In this document: piece by piece, positions 1-9,167 of the stretch
Layout of the letters: every line of letters starts with the position of its first letter
Numbering within the stretch: the first letter of the stretch is position 1
NCBI GenBank assembly: GCA_009602725.1
Contig: WELB01000121.1
Coordinates: forward strand, 225,363 to 248,896
Source of the DNA: Spirogloea muscicola
Lineage: Eukaryota; Streptophyta; Zygnematophyceae; Spirogloeales; Spirogloeaceae
DNA: 23,534 nucleotides
Reading direction: 5' to 3'
Translations under genes and position numbers: made by a program
Notes under the pieces: model-generated
The model's input: only the letters and a program-made list of their open reading frames with translations
Told to the model about the DNA's origin: nothing
The model's database searches: none

Positions 1-456
1 CGACGCGCCGACCTGGTCGCCATCCCGCCCGGCGGCGGTCCCCGCATCATCGCTGATGTGGTGACAACTGACTGCATCGACTCCGCCAATCCCACCAGAT
101 CGGCGTCGTTTGCAGGGCACGCGGTCGGCCAGGCGGCCCGGGGCAAGGAGCGAAAATATGCTGATCCCCCGGTGGGGGATGGATTCGCGGCCCTGGCGAT
201 GGATGTACACGGGGCTTTCGGCAGCCGCTGGCTGGATCTCCTTCAGCGGCTTGCCCGCCAGGCCATTGACCGGCGGCCGGGTCTGCCAGGGGCGATGCCC
301 GGCTTCAACGCCGCCGGTTCGCTCGCACAAGTTTTCCGCATGCGCCTGGCCGTATCGCTTCAACGCTCCCTTGCCCACGCCGTCCACACGCGAGCAAGCC
401 GTGCTATCGCCGCCTCTGGGTCTCGGCGGAGTGGCTCTTTCCCTGCAGCGTACTGA
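1..456 (+). CDS. LINE copy A: C-terminal end of a restriction-like-endonuclease retrotransposon protein (5' end outside window)
   Basis: The reading frame is open from base 1, so the protein begins before the window. The first codons read RRADLV, and an aspartate in IIADVV lies 15 residues after the aspartate of RRADLV. This R-x-D...D spacing, followed by a K-x-x-KY stretch (ERKYADP) and a conserved AMDVHGAFGSRW block, is shared with the three other copies here. Established knowledge: the RLE domain of R2-like LINEs has an R/K-PD-(12-14)-D/E core followed by lysines, so a nicking endonuclease role is inferred. The end reads FPAAY-stop, whereas sister copies read FPAASxSDLxLLTRGY-stop. The difference fits an in-frame loss of about 33 bp just before the stop. 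No frameshift is visible within the window. Confidence 0.7.
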   Translation, partial: RRADLVAIPPGGGPRIIADVVTTDCIDSANPTRSASFAGHAVGQAARGKERKYADPPVGDGFAALAMDVHGAFGSRWLDLLQRLARQAIDRRPGLPGAMPGFNAAGSLAQVFRMRLAVSLQRSLAHAVHTRASRAIAASGSRRSGSFPAAY

Positions 457-600
457 GCTTCCCTCTGCATCGTCTATGTGTTCTGCAGTGTTTTGTAGTG
501 TAGTCCTTTTTCCGGCTCCTCTTTCTTTGGCTTTGGACATTGTCCATTCTTCTTTGGGCTGGCTTTGCCAGCCCCTCTTCTCTATGGGCGCGCACTTTCT
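457..600 (+). mobile_element. 3' untranslated tail of LINE copy A
   Basis: The tail directly follows the stop codon of copy A. It contains, in order, the palindrome TGGACATTGTCCA (about 534-546), the hairpin GGGCTGGCTTTGCCAGCCC (about 557-575), and the terminal block TATGGGCGCGC (about 585-595). The same ordered blocks recur on the minus strand at 722-984, 7278-7470 and 18326-18486, and on the plus strand at 18120-18198. This defines it as the element's 3' end, not host DNA. F-box coding sequence starts immediately after it. Confidence 0.75.
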
Positions 601-601
601 C

Positions 602-721
602 TTCGCCGAGGCGCCGGCGTGGCGCGCCCTCGCCGCCGTCTGCCGCCGCTGGCGCGCCGTCGTGCGCGGCGCCCGCCGCGGCCTGGCGCTGGAGGCGAGG
701 CACCGCGTTGGGGGGCCGCCG
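602..721 (+). pseudogene. F-box fragment of an F-box/LRR gene, cut off by LINE insertions
   Basis: Translation gives AEAPAWRALAAVCRRWRAVV and then RGARRGLALEA. This fits the second half of an F-box, the Skp1-binding helix region with the signature (V/A)CRRWR. The N-terminal half (the usual LPxELL part) is missing because LINE copy A ends right before it. A second, antisense LINE fragment (722-984) separates it from the leucine-rich repeats that resume at 985. Removing that insertion and one target-site duplication leaves a one-base frame mismatch between the F-box and the repeats, so the junction has also decayed, contained an intron, or holds a sequence error. The link to the downstream LRR gene is inferred from order, orientation and the common F-box plus LRR architecture. 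Confidence 0.55.
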
Positions 722-984
722 ACAAAGAAAGAAGGCTCGCCCATAAAGAAAGAAAAAGGGGCTGGCAAAGCCAGCCCAAAAAGAATGGACAATGTCCAAA
801 GCCGAAGAATGAGAAGCCGAGGAAGGACTCCTCTACTCTAAGAATCACGACCACATACTAGGGAAGCTCAGTACCCGCGAGTGAGCAACATCAGGTCCGA
901 GTAGCTCGAGGCAGGGAAGGAGGCACTCCGCCGAGACCCGGAGGCCGCGGCCAGAGCGCGTCCTGCGCTCGGGCCCCCGCTGGC
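722..984 (-). mobile_element. 5'-truncated antisense LINE fragment with 8-bp target-site duplication
   Basis: This 263-bp piece lies on the minus strand and carries the last codons of the LINE protein (RALAAASGSRRS... then SDLMLLTRGY-stop) and the full 3' tail with both palindromes and the terminal ATGGGCGAGC block. It is bounded by the 8-bp repeat GGCCGCCG at 714-721 and 985-992. That is the expected result of target-primed reverse transcription of a 5'-truncated copy. It interrupts the F-box/LRR gene between its F-box and its first leucine-rich repeats. The flanks are GC-rich, so the duplication is less certain than those at 18326-18486 and 17118-17330. Confidence 0.65.
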
Positions 985-2778
985 GGCCGCCGCGCCCGCG
1001 CTCGAGCGCCTCGGCCTCGCCCGCCGCCCACCCGGCGAGGACCCGGGCTTCCTGGCGGCCTTCCCGGGCCTAACCGAGCTCTACATACTGCCGTCTGGGG
1101 ACTCGAGTGGAGGCGCGGCGGAGCTTGCTGCACCTCGAGCACACGCCGCGCCTCCGGCGGCTGACCCTGCAGAGCTTCGAGTGCGCGGCCGTCGTCCGCA
1201 GCAGCCTTACTCGGCTCACGGCGCTCGAGAGCCTGGCTCTGCACACCATGAAGGTGGGAGGTGAGCGACAGCGCCAGCCCTCTGCGCCGCTCTGCCGACT
1301 GCGTGGCCGTTTCCCATGCGCATATGCATCGCAAGCATACAACAGAAGAAGACTGTAGCTGCAATGGCTGCAGAGGGGCACTGCCTGGTGTCTGCAGAGG
1401 AGCCCTGACTCCTGGCCTACTGACGATGCATCACCACGTGCTGGCAGACGAGGACTTGCGCATCATCACGTCATTCTGCCGCCGCTTGACGTGTCTGAAG
1501 CTCTCTCATCGGGGATTATATGGAGGACGTGGTGGAATCTCAACAGTAACAGACGAGGGCTTGCGTCACGCGGCGAAAAATCTACAGCAGCTTCGGGTGC
1601 TCGAGCTGGCAAGCATCAATACCATCACGGCCTCTGGGGTCTGGCAGATTGCAGCGGACTGTCGCCACCTTCAGAGTGTACAATTGAGCAGGTGCCCAAA
1701 GCTATCAACAGAATTGCTGCTGAAAATATTGGCAGAGCGCCCCTTTCTCACCAAGCTGGTCAGCGACGAATTCTGGGTCAAGCACTTGCGTGACGAGCTG
1801 CAAGAGCTGCCTGGTCTGGCACACCTGGAGGTAGTATCTTTGTTCCTGGATTTTGAGGAGTATGCCGGAGAGCCAGATATGTTAGGTGCCTTCATCACCT
1901 CTTCCCCGTGTTTGCGTGATCTCTCCCTGGAAGGTCCAGAGAATAATCGGATGGACACAGGTCCGCAAGACTTGAACGAGCTGTTGCCCAATAACAGCGG
2001 CCAGATGAAATTTCTCACTATGCTCACCTTGAGGAATTGGTGCATTCACTGGCCACATCTGCTAGGGTTCCTCTTGATGTGCACCCCAAGTCTGCAGGCA
2101 CTCCAGCTGTATGGAGTCAGCTTAGATGAGGGCACTATTCCTCACCACCACAAGCTGCCACTTTTGCGATCCCTTAAATGCTCGCTCCTCCCAAGTGACG
2201 AGCACATGGAGCAGCAGTTACTGTCCTTCGGACAATGGTGCCCAAGTCTCACGTCCTTGAGCATCCTTGGCTCTAGATCTGAGGCGGCCTCTCTTATCTG
2301 CAGCAAGACGTTGGTGGAGATGCTCAGCAATCTTAGCTGTCTGGTTGGTCTTGAGCTTGAAGTACCTGATCCTGATACAGATGATTGGCCTTCATATCCG
2401 GAGAATATTAGAGATGTTCCTGACCTTTTGGATGCATGGAGCGGCGTTAAGCTTGACTCTGTCAGGAGTCTCTCCTGCCGGCAAATGGGCGCCCAGCACG
2501 TGCATCACTTCGTTAGTGCTTGTTCACAGTTGCAGGCACTGCACGTGCAGAGATGCCCCGGGTTTGATTTGAATATTCTCCTTGATGACATACTCTCTAC
2601 CTGCCCAAACATTTGCGAGATCGGCGTAGGTGCTTCTCGCAATTTCTTGGGGTGTAGAGTCCCGCTTACTAAGACTTCAGACACGCGCTGCTTAGACTTC
2701 TTTGACTCACCTTGGCAGCTTCCAGACTATTTTCATGGTTCGCCTCAGTATGTGGACATTTATCATGTCCATCGTTGA
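985..2778 (+). CDS. Leucine-rich-repeat (F-box/RNI type) protein, two exons visible, 5' part disrupted
   Basis: Exon 1 (about 985-1260) and exon 2 (1448-2778) encode leucine-rich repeats of the ribonuclease-inhibitor/F-box type. Repeat units include LTALESLALHTMKVG, LTCLKLSHRG, LRVLELASINTITASG, LQSVQLSRCPKLS, LRDLSLEG and LQALQLYGVSL. The intron 1261-1447 has donor GGGAG/gtgagc and acceptor ggcag/AC. Splicing in phase 1 creates VGDEDLRIITSFCRRLT, a smooth repeat, which supports the model. Exon 2 is open for about 440 codons to a TGA. Exon 1 has a frame change near 1090-1105: GLTELYILPSG is in one frame and EARRSLLHLEHTPRL in the next. No start codon can be assigned, because the 5' end was split by LINE insertions (see 602-984). 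If expressed, it would be a substrate-recognition subunit of an SCF ubiquitin ligase in cytosol or nucleus. It may now be a pseudogene or a truncated gene. Confidence 0.6.
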
Positions 2779-3234
2779 TGGCAACCACGACTCATAATGT
2801 CAACAATTTGCTTTGCTTGTCATGGACTACGGTTTTGCGACCAGCATATGTCCATGCAAAGGAACAGGGTCCAAAGGGGCCGGCAGGTGCATGAGTATGA
2901 GTTCCTTTGTACATGAGTTCCACCCATCAAAGGAAAGGGTTCAACAGTCAGCGGACTGCACACTTCTGGGTAAGGGTCATAGATTCAGATGGAAATCGTA
3001 GGGTTGAAAAGAAAGTGGCTCTGTCAAAGGGGGCGAAGGCTGTGAAAATCCAGCCCAACTGAGAGGGGCCGTGCGGTGTGCATGGGATGCAAGGGAGGGC
3101 CAACCAAGATAATACATTGTTCAGGCAAATCGCGAGAAATAAGGCTACATCATATGAAGCCCTATGCTAAGGTGGCTAAGGTAACAGTGTGAAGAGATCG
3201 ACCAAGATGCAAGGGGCCGAAAAGCGCTGAAAGA
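2779..3234. other. Spacer after the LRR gene, with a weak LINE-tail remnant
   Basis: No convincing coding region is present. Around 3010-3060 the minus strand shows a GGGCTGGATTTTCACAGCC-like block followed by TTCGCCCCCTTTGACAGAGC. This resembles the second tail subfamily of the LINE also seen at 17118-17330 and near 14590. It is probably an old antisense tail fragment. The sequence GCTGAAAGA at 3226-3234 starts the next insertion's flanking repeat. No TGTAA signal was found close to the LRR gene's stop. Confidence 0.4.
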
Positions 3235-3407
3235 AGAAAGGGCTCGCCCATTGAGGATAGGGGCTGGAAAGCCAGCCCAAAAAAGAAGGAACAAAGTACG
3301 AGAAGGGGGCCAGGGGAAGCGCTAAGGAAAACAAGCACAACAAGAAGCAAAGCAGCTACGTATTACTCAGTAACCCCTGCTAAGCAAACTCAGGTCAGAG
3401 AAGCTAG
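3235..3407 (-). mobile_element. Antisense 5'-truncated LINE tail, flanked by GCTGAAAGA
   Basis: On the minus strand this piece reads SFSDLSLLSRGY-stop, then a 3' tail with the variant hairpin GGGCTGGCTTTCCAGCCC and the end block ATGGGCGAGC. It is flanked by GCTGAAAGA at 3226-3234 and 3408-3416, a candidate 9-bp target-site duplication. Protein resemblance to the LINE (LFQPS) runs a few codons into the right-hand repeat, so the exact boundary is uncertain. The next LINE copy (B) begins within ten bases on the opposite strand. Confidence 0.6.
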
Positions 3408-3416
3408 GCTGAAAGA

Positions 3417-4428
3417 GGGGAGGAGCTGCTCGCGGTGCACCCGGACCTGGCGGGCCAGGCGGTCTCCTTTGCGCACCTCGCGCACACCGCCGACCAGCGC
3501 GTCTAAGCGCGCTTCGCAGCCGCAATGGACAAGGCAGCCTTCACCACCACCTTGCTCCAGCTCCCGGAGGCCGACCTGCGCGGGCGCGCGCGATTCCACT
3601 CGGCCTCCTCCCCGGGGGCCGCGGCGTGGCTCCAGGCCCTCCCCCTCAATGAAGCCCTCACACTCCCGGACGAGGCGTTCCGCAGTGCCGTCCACCGGCT
3701 CCTGGGCTTGCCGCCGCCATGTCTCCAGGGTGTGCACCAGTGTGAGTGTGGTGAGCGAGGGGCCGAGCATGGGGAGCTGGCCGCTCATGTTCTGCGCTGT
3801 TGCCACGGCGGAGAGCGGACAGCGGCCCATGACCATCTCCGGGATGCGATGCATGGCATCCTTGTGGAGGCTGGCTTCTCGGTGGCAGCCGAGAACTCTG
3901 CCGTCATGCCGCTCCAGCAACGGGCCGACGGTCTCCACGCTCGTCGCGTGGACCTTGTGGCCACCCCACCGGCAGGCGGGCCACGTCTTCTCCTGGACGT
4001 GGTGACCACCGACTCCTATGACCGCTCCCATCCAACCCAGTGTGCCACCAAAGCTGGGTATGCGGTAGCCTGCGCAGCTCGGGCCAAGGAGCTAAAATAC
4101 GCAGATCACCCGCGGGGAAGACGAGGTCTTCCCGCTCGCCATCGATACGCACGGGGCGCTGGGCGCTCGGTGGCTCGAGCTGCTCAAACAGCTCTCTCGT
4201 CACGCCATTGCCCGCCGCTTCCATGGGGAGCCGGTGGACTCCCATGCAGCAGGGTCGCTAGCGCAGGTGTACCGCATGCGCTTGGCCGTCTCGCTGCAGA
4301 GGTCTATGGCCCGCGCGCTGCACCTGCGTGCAGGCAGAGCCCTCGCTGCTGCCTCTGGCTCTGGCCAGGGGACCCGCTTCCAGGAACCCAGTCTCTCTGA
4401 CCTGACGCTGCTCAGCAGGGGTTACTGA
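3417..4428 (+). pseudogene. LINE copy B: zinc knuckle plus restriction-like endonuclease domain, frameshifted
   Basis: Homology to copy C starts at EELLAVHPDL, downstream of the reverse transcriptase, so the copy is 5'-truncated. A TAA at 3504-3506 interrupts the frame. A long open stretch from 3525 then contains the zinc knuckle QCECGERGAEHGELAAHVLRC followed by two histidines, and the nuclease-like core RRVDLV (Asp at 3951) with DVVTTD (Asp at 3996, exactly 15 codons on). Near 4110 the frame shifts by one base: ELKYADHP is in one frame and DEVFPLAIDTHGALGARW in another. The last frame ends SLSDLTLLSRGY-stop at 4426-4428. The usual 3' hairpin tail is missing; the element-like sequence stops near 4459 at another GCTGAAAG. 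The protein would nick DNA for target-primed reverse transcription if it were intact. Confidence 0.7.
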
Positions 4429-5301
4429 GTGCTTCGTAGCTGCTTCGCTTCTTTTCTGTGCTGAAAGCTATACGGACGGCTCGTCGGTCCTCGCTCGTCC
4501 AGCTGACGCGCGCGCCTGGAAATGGCTAGTCAACAGCGGCCCGTCCCATCCAACAGCCCCTCGGTGTCATAGCCGTCGGATTACTTGCGATCGGCCGGGT
4601 GGGGTGCGTCAGGGCCATAGGCCACGTGCCTATGATGGTCGTGGACCGCCCGATGCGCTCCCCGAGCGCCTCATCGTGCCCGTCGAGGGAGCGGCCCGGT
4701 TAACGGGAGCCTGCCCCGCGGGCGCGGGGGCTTTAGCGAGAACGCGCGCCGCTAAAAAACCGCTTGCAAGCGGGCGGCAACCACAGACGGACCGGAACGA
4801 GTCGACCGATGGAGAGGCTTATAGGGGTCCCACGCGCTCCGCCTGCCTTCCCTGTCCCGCGCTAACTTACCGCTAACACCGCCGTCAACGGGCCCAACCA
4901 CCGGCTCACCCGCCTTTCCCGGCAACCTCGCTGTCCCCACGTCCATCGCCAACGCCGCCGCCGCCGCCATCGTCGCCGCCGCCGCCGCCGCCGCCGCATT
5001 CGCCGCAAAGCGCGGGCGGCTCTCAGGAGCGCCTAGGGCGCCGTGCTGGCGCAGGGCGGCGTGGACATGGTAAGCGGCGCTTGTCCTGCCACAGTTCCCG
5101 GCCTGGTCGCCAGGGTCCTGGCTTCCTATGCATGCGTTGCATGCCGCCTCGCAGCCCCTCGCACGGCCTGCGCGCCATGTTCTGGCACAGCTTGGCGAGA
5201 CGGCAGTGATGGCCGTGCTCCCGCCGCAGTCGCGAGGCCGATTCAATTGCCATTCAGCTGCTCTGCGAGCACGACCGACGCCATAGCTTGTTGATTCCTC
5301 G
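4429..5301. other. GC-rich spacer upstream of the coiled-coil gene
   Basis: The first 30 to 40 bases are the remains of the LINE 3' region, ending near GCTGAAAG at 4460-4467. Beyond that no coding region is supported. Visible structure includes the perfect 14-bp palindrome CCGCTTGCAAGCGG (about 4760-4773), a GC hairpin around CCCCGCGGGCGCGGGG (about 4714-4730), and the GCC repeat listed separately. A good splice donor (GACATG/gtaagc) lies near 5069, and acceptor-like cattcag sites precede 5302. A non-coding first exon of the downstream gene is therefore possible, but a coding one joined there hits a stop codon. Confidence 0.35.
4947..4997 (+). repeat. Imperfect GCC trinucleotide microsatellite
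   Basis: About 50 bases consist of GCC/CCG units, broken once by an ATCGTC interruption. The tract lies in the presumed 5' flank or untranslated leader of the coiled-coil gene. Such tracts are common in GC-rich algal genomes; nothing suggests it is translated here. Confidence 0.85.
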
Positions 5302-6036
5302 ATGCCCTACCTGATATTGCGGCAGACTACTACCGAGGAGACGCCGCTGATGCCTCCGACCTCGGACGCGACTGCGCCGTCGATGGAAACGCCGCTGGTG
5401 GCTCCGGGTGCTGGCGAGCACAAAGAGGTGGGGGTCGACAACACCAAGCAGGACAAGAAGGGCTTGAAGGAGATGGCCAAGGATCTCAAGAACAAGATCA
5501 CGATAAGCAAGGAGGAGAAGAAGGTGCAGAAGGAGGCGAGGAAGGAGGAGGAGAAAGCGAGCAAGATGGTACATACACTTGCTGCAAGGCAGCATTGGGC
5601 AGTTTCGAGTGGTTGCCTGCTGCTGTTTGCCAACACCAAGTGAAGACTTGCAATACTTTCTTGTACTGACACGGTGGAGGAGAATTGGGACAGTCTCAAG
5701 ATGAGCCACTGACTGTAGGGATTTGCTTCTCGCAGCAGATACTTGATCTGGCACTCCACTGAGTATCCAGCTCGCCTTTCTTGTGCCAAGCAGGACAAGT
5801 TGAAGCATGCGGACGTGAACAAGCTCAGGGAGAAGGTGGACAAATACGAGAAGAAGCTGAAGAAGCTGGAAGAGAAGATGCGAGAGCGAGAGGAGCAGCT
5901 CAGGATGGCGCGGGAGCTCCTGCATAGTAAGCGGGCCGAAGCTGGGGAGGATACTCCTGCCCCAGTGATTCCAGTTCCAATGACGCCGATTATGGATGAA
6001 TCCACGCACAAGATCCCTGAGACGGCCGTTGTCTAA
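5302..6036 (+). CDS. Small Lys/Glu-rich coiled-coil protein, two exons, unknown function
   Basis: Exon 1 is 5302-5568 (ATG at 5302, with an in-frame TAG just upstream) and exon 2 is 5794-6036. The intron 5569-5793 has donor AAGATG/gtacat and acceptor gccaagcag/GAC, both phase 0. The joined protein is about 169 residues. The N-terminus is Thr/Pro-rich and probably disordered. A long charged helix follows, from LKEMAKDLKNKITISKEEKK through EARKEEEKASKM and on across the splice into DKLKHADVNKLREKVDKYEK and KLEEKMREREEQL, which gives a continuous heptad-like pattern. This continuity is the main support for the intron. The C-terminus is Pro-rich (TPAPVIPVPMTP). No signal peptide, membrane segment or known domain is seen. 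It could be a structural or scaffold protein; I do not recognise the family. Confidence 0.65.
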
Positions 6037-6062
6037 GCGCGAAGTCTCACAGGCGTCTCAAT

Positions 6063-6067
6063 TGTAA
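6063..6067 (+). terminator. TGTAA polyadenylation signal of the coiled-coil gene
   Basis: TGTAA occurs 27 nt after the stop codon at 6036. TGTAA is the established polyadenylation signal of chlorophyte green algae and replaces the animal AATAAA. The same pentamer occurs at a similar distance after the three-exon gene ending at 20407, which makes chance less likely. Confidence 0.5.
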
Positions 6068-6916
6068 ACTTCACTGGCAACCTCCTGTGCATAGGCAATG
6101 TCAAGCTTGATAGAGTCAGGCTGATGGAGGGCTTTCTTGTGCACTCTGCTGTATATATCTGCGCTGTAGACTTCGGCAGTTAGCTATTGTTGGCTGGTCA
6201 GAGGCAGAAGCAGACATGCGCTGTATCTGTCAATGTTAGGATCACACAGGCGGGCACCTCGCTGCCGCGCATATGAAAAGCTGCTGTTCGACCTGCAAGT
6301 GAGGGCCTGATTTCTGGTCTTACTCTTTACTGAGCTGAATTGTTTACTTCGTGCTGCTGTCCTTACACTGTGTTTCAAGCTGATGAGACTTCACCACCAT
6401 GCTTGTGTTGGTGGAAAGTAAGCCACAGGACTGACGCCACAAGGACAGCTTGGGTGGTGCAGCCTCCATCTAGCAAGGGCCCCAAGGCCAGCATGGTGCA
6501 ATGCAGACCTCGACTTAAAAATTATCCTTCTACGTGCAGGCCAACTAGGCTGCATGCACTGTGTGAGCTGGTCCAATACAGGTTGCTGCCGTCAAGCTCC
6601 CTCGCGAGGAAGGCAGCAGTGGCCTGGTCCAGCTGCTTTGATGTAGCCGTAGGTACTTAGGTATTGCGGCTAATCTGTACACCGAGATTGGCTAACACAG
6701 GTCCAGGTATGTATTGCACCCTCCCCAGGGCTCCGACAGATCACCAATTCAATCTATTAGGCTTTTACCACCGAGGCACTCGTCTTTGCCAACCCATTGA
6801 CCTTAACCTTGACCAGTACCAAAGCCTACTGGCTTTGCTTGCGTGCTCCCCGGCAGGCCACTTCCAATCCGAGGGGGACTGGGCCAACTAGTATAAGCGC
6901 CACGTATTCTGTTTAG
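6068..6916. other. Spacer without recognisable gene
   Basis: This stretch is less GC-rich than its neighbours and has only short open frames lacking a start, splice pattern or family resemblance. The right end (about 6905-6960) contains GCTCGCCCATAG, the reverse complement of the LINE terminal block, where the next antisense tails begin. Confidence 0.4.
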
Positions 6917-7277
6917 AAGAAGAAGTGCTCGCCCATAGCCCACATATTCTAGGATGGCCATTCATTGCCTCTGTCCCTTTTCGGAAGAGCCTCAACCCAT
7001 ACATGCAACAAGGCTTCCGCAAAGGAAGGGAAGGAGCTCATCTATCATAAGGCTTCCGGAGAGAACAAGACTCTTCCAGTAGAGGGCGATGGCTGTGAGT
7101 GGCCAGCCCAGAAAAAGAAGAAGAATGACCAAAGGTTGAAGGGGCCAAGAAGGAAAAATCCTACGGCACACAGTGATCCAAGTAGCCATTAGGCGCTCAG
7201 TAACCCCTGTTGAGCAGCCGCAGGTCAGAGAAACTAGTCTCCGGGTAGCGGGTCCCCTGCCCTGGCCAGAGCCAGAG
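6917..7277 (-). mobile_element. Antisense 5'-truncated LINE tail (copy B-like subfamily)
   Basis: The minus strand reads GSGQG, a region like copy B's CDS end, then a frameshifted equivalent of SLTCGCSTGVTE in place of SLSDLTLLSRGY-stop, and a 3' tail with GGGCTGGCCACTCACAGCC and distal TATGGGCGAGC. It therefore derives from the same subfamily as copy B and has lost one base. At its upstream (right-hand) end another tail of a different subfamily abuts with no gap (7278 onward), which suggests that one inserted into or next to the other. Confidence 0.6.
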
Positions 7278-7470
7278 GACAAGTGCGCGCCCATAGAAAA
7301 GAGGGGCTGGCAAAGCCAGCCCAAAAAAGAATGGACAATGTCCAAAGCCAAAGAAAGAGGAGCCGGAAAACGGACTACACTACAAAACACTGCAGAACAC
7401 ATAGACGATGCAGAGGGAAGCTCAGTACCCACGAGTGAGCAACATCAGGTCTGAGTAGCTCGCTGCAGGG
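7278..7470 (-). mobile_element. Antisense 5'-truncated LINE tail (copy A-like subfamily)
   Basis: On the minus strand this reads PAASYSDLMLLTRGY-stop followed by a 3' tail nearly identical to that of copy A (457-600). It has the palindrome TGGACATTGTCCA, the hairpin GGGCTGGCTTTGCCAGCCC and the end block TATGGGCGCGC. The close match to copy A across more than 140 bp marks these as recent relatives. It also shows the codons that copy A lost before its stop. I did not find a clear target-site duplication. Confidence 0.7.
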
Positions 7471-9167
7471 AAGGAGGAGAGGAGGCGGAGAGGAGGTGGC
7501 GGGTGCAAGAAGCCAGCCCAGACTGGACGAGGCGAAAGGGGCCAGCCTCAAGGCGATATGGTCTCCCCACCAAGGTTCGTCCTCGGCTGCCGTCTCCCGC
7601 TGCCGACTCCCTCTCCAGCTCCGCAAGTCTCGCGCCAGTACTCCAGGTTTCACCTTCTCCATCTCGAGGAAGCGGACCCATGTCCCAGTTCGTCCACCTG
7701 GTGAGATTGCTTGCCTCTCAAAGCACCTGTCAAGCCGCCTTTCCGTTGGTGTCGACGTTCTGACCACGTAGCTGCGTTAGGCTACTACTGGATCAGGCTT
7801 GCACCCATGATAGGAGACGGCTGCAGGAAGGAGGTCAGCAAAGAAGGGTCGACGTTCACTGCTGCCAATGCTGCCTTTGCCTTGACGTTTCACCATAACC
7901 CTGTAAACAGTAGCATGTATACCACTTTCATCATATCCGCTGCTGCCTGCTTGAGTGTAGCGTGCTTGAACCCGCGACCATTAGCACTTCTGATAGGGAC
8001 AAATGCCTGAGATAACTGCCTTTCCACTTCCAATTTCATCCTAGGATTTTATTGTAAGCACCAGTTCATAAGGGCCTGAATGCTAGGAGCAAGGAGAAAG
8101 CATCACGTACCTGCAGAGGATGGCTCCTATCAAAATCATATTCAATGCCTTTTGCTTATGCCCTTGAGTTTCAATTTGGCCCTTGCAGCCTCTCTTGTGC
8201 TCCAATGGCACCATTCAGAGACTCTGTCCTTTGCAAGGATAACCACATGGAATTAGCAATTGCGATAAGAATAGTCTTGAGCACAAGTTGGTTGGCTATA
8301 ACGGTTGGTTGTAAAGCTTGCTACTCCTCAGCCCTTGACAGTGTGAGATACTCGCTCGTGTGTTATTGACTGCTGCATGCCGACGACAATCCGACAAGCA
8401 GATGAATCCGAAAGGGAGCCATGGATGTACTTCCAAGAAAGTTATAGCTCGTCCAATTGACTGCAGCAGCGATGGCTCACCGCTCCGGAGACCCGCTGCT
8501 GCAGGCGGCGCCGCCAGCCGCCGAATCATCTCAGGCCACTCCTGAATTCAGTGTAAGGGCATGGCTGTGAGAGGCCAGACCAAAGGAATATGCAAAAATG
8601 TGAATTAATTAATGTACAAGTTCTGAAAGCACGTCTCGAGGCCCGGGAGCACGTCGCGAGGCCCAAGACTGGCGCCTTGCGCTGCTCCTACACCAATGAC
8701 TGCAGCAAATCCGCCTCTACCACGGCGGTGTCAGTGCCCTCGCTCGGCGTTCAGGCCGGCATGCCAGCTGCCTCTCCCCTTGCTATGCTGCATGCGCCGT
8801 GGCCTCTGCCAAGCCTATGGAGGGTCCGGGTGCTGTGAGCTCCGCTTCTGGTGCTGCGCCCAACAGCGTCAGCTTGGGTCGACCTCTCATAACCCAGTTG
8901 TTTGCGACGACAGCCGGGGGACCCGCTCGCTTTGCTGCAGAAGGGATGTGCCATGAAGGACAGCCAGCAAGAGATGAGTACAGAGCTGCAGTAAGGGAAG
9001 CCAAGACGACCAAGTGCTGCAAGAACTGAGTATGAGGTCGTGTTGACGTCGTGTTGCACGTTGCGTCCCTCCTTCGGAGACTGGAGCTACATACGCCAGC
9101 TCTGTGCAGATACGCTCGACTCCCAGCCAGTTGACGTCTCTCAGCGCCACAGCAAACGGCCGACACC
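7471..9167. other. Long spacer upstream of the xylanase; no gene supported
   Basis: Open frames up to about 130 codons exist on both strands between 7471 and 7770 and between 8750 and 9300. They lack start context, splice sites or recognisable motifs, and several overlap on opposite strands. A weak LINE-tail remnant (GGCTGTGAGAGGCCAG, minus strand) lies near 8563-8580. An upstream exon for the xylanase (signal peptide) could lie between about 8600 and 9160, but I could not identify one. Confidence 0.35.

Noticed and set aside
526-810. Terminal inverted repeats of a foldback or MITE DNA transposon
   Set aside because: The inverted arms are 3' tails of two separate LINE copies in opposite orientation, each adjoining LINE coding sequence; F-box coding lies between them.
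110-841. 243-codon plus-strand open frame
   Set aside because: It runs across a LINE coding end in the wrong frame, the tail, the F-box fragment and an antisense insertion; it is a chance fusion. Only the F-box part is kept.
3390-4031. 213-codon minus-strand open frame
   Set aside because: It lies antisense to LINE copy B, whose plus-strand frames show zinc-knuckle and nuclease motifs; the antisense frame is open because of high GC.
5254-6011. Two long minus-strand open frames (about 250 and 234 codons)
   Set aside because: Leu/Ser-rich shadows of the Lys/Glu-rich coiled-coil gene, spanning its exons and intron; the plus strand has consistent splice phases.
7375-7767. 130-codon minus-strand open frame next to a LINE tail
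   Set aside because: Its end runs through the LINE stop region in the wrong frame, and the upstream part does not match the LINE protein or any family I know.
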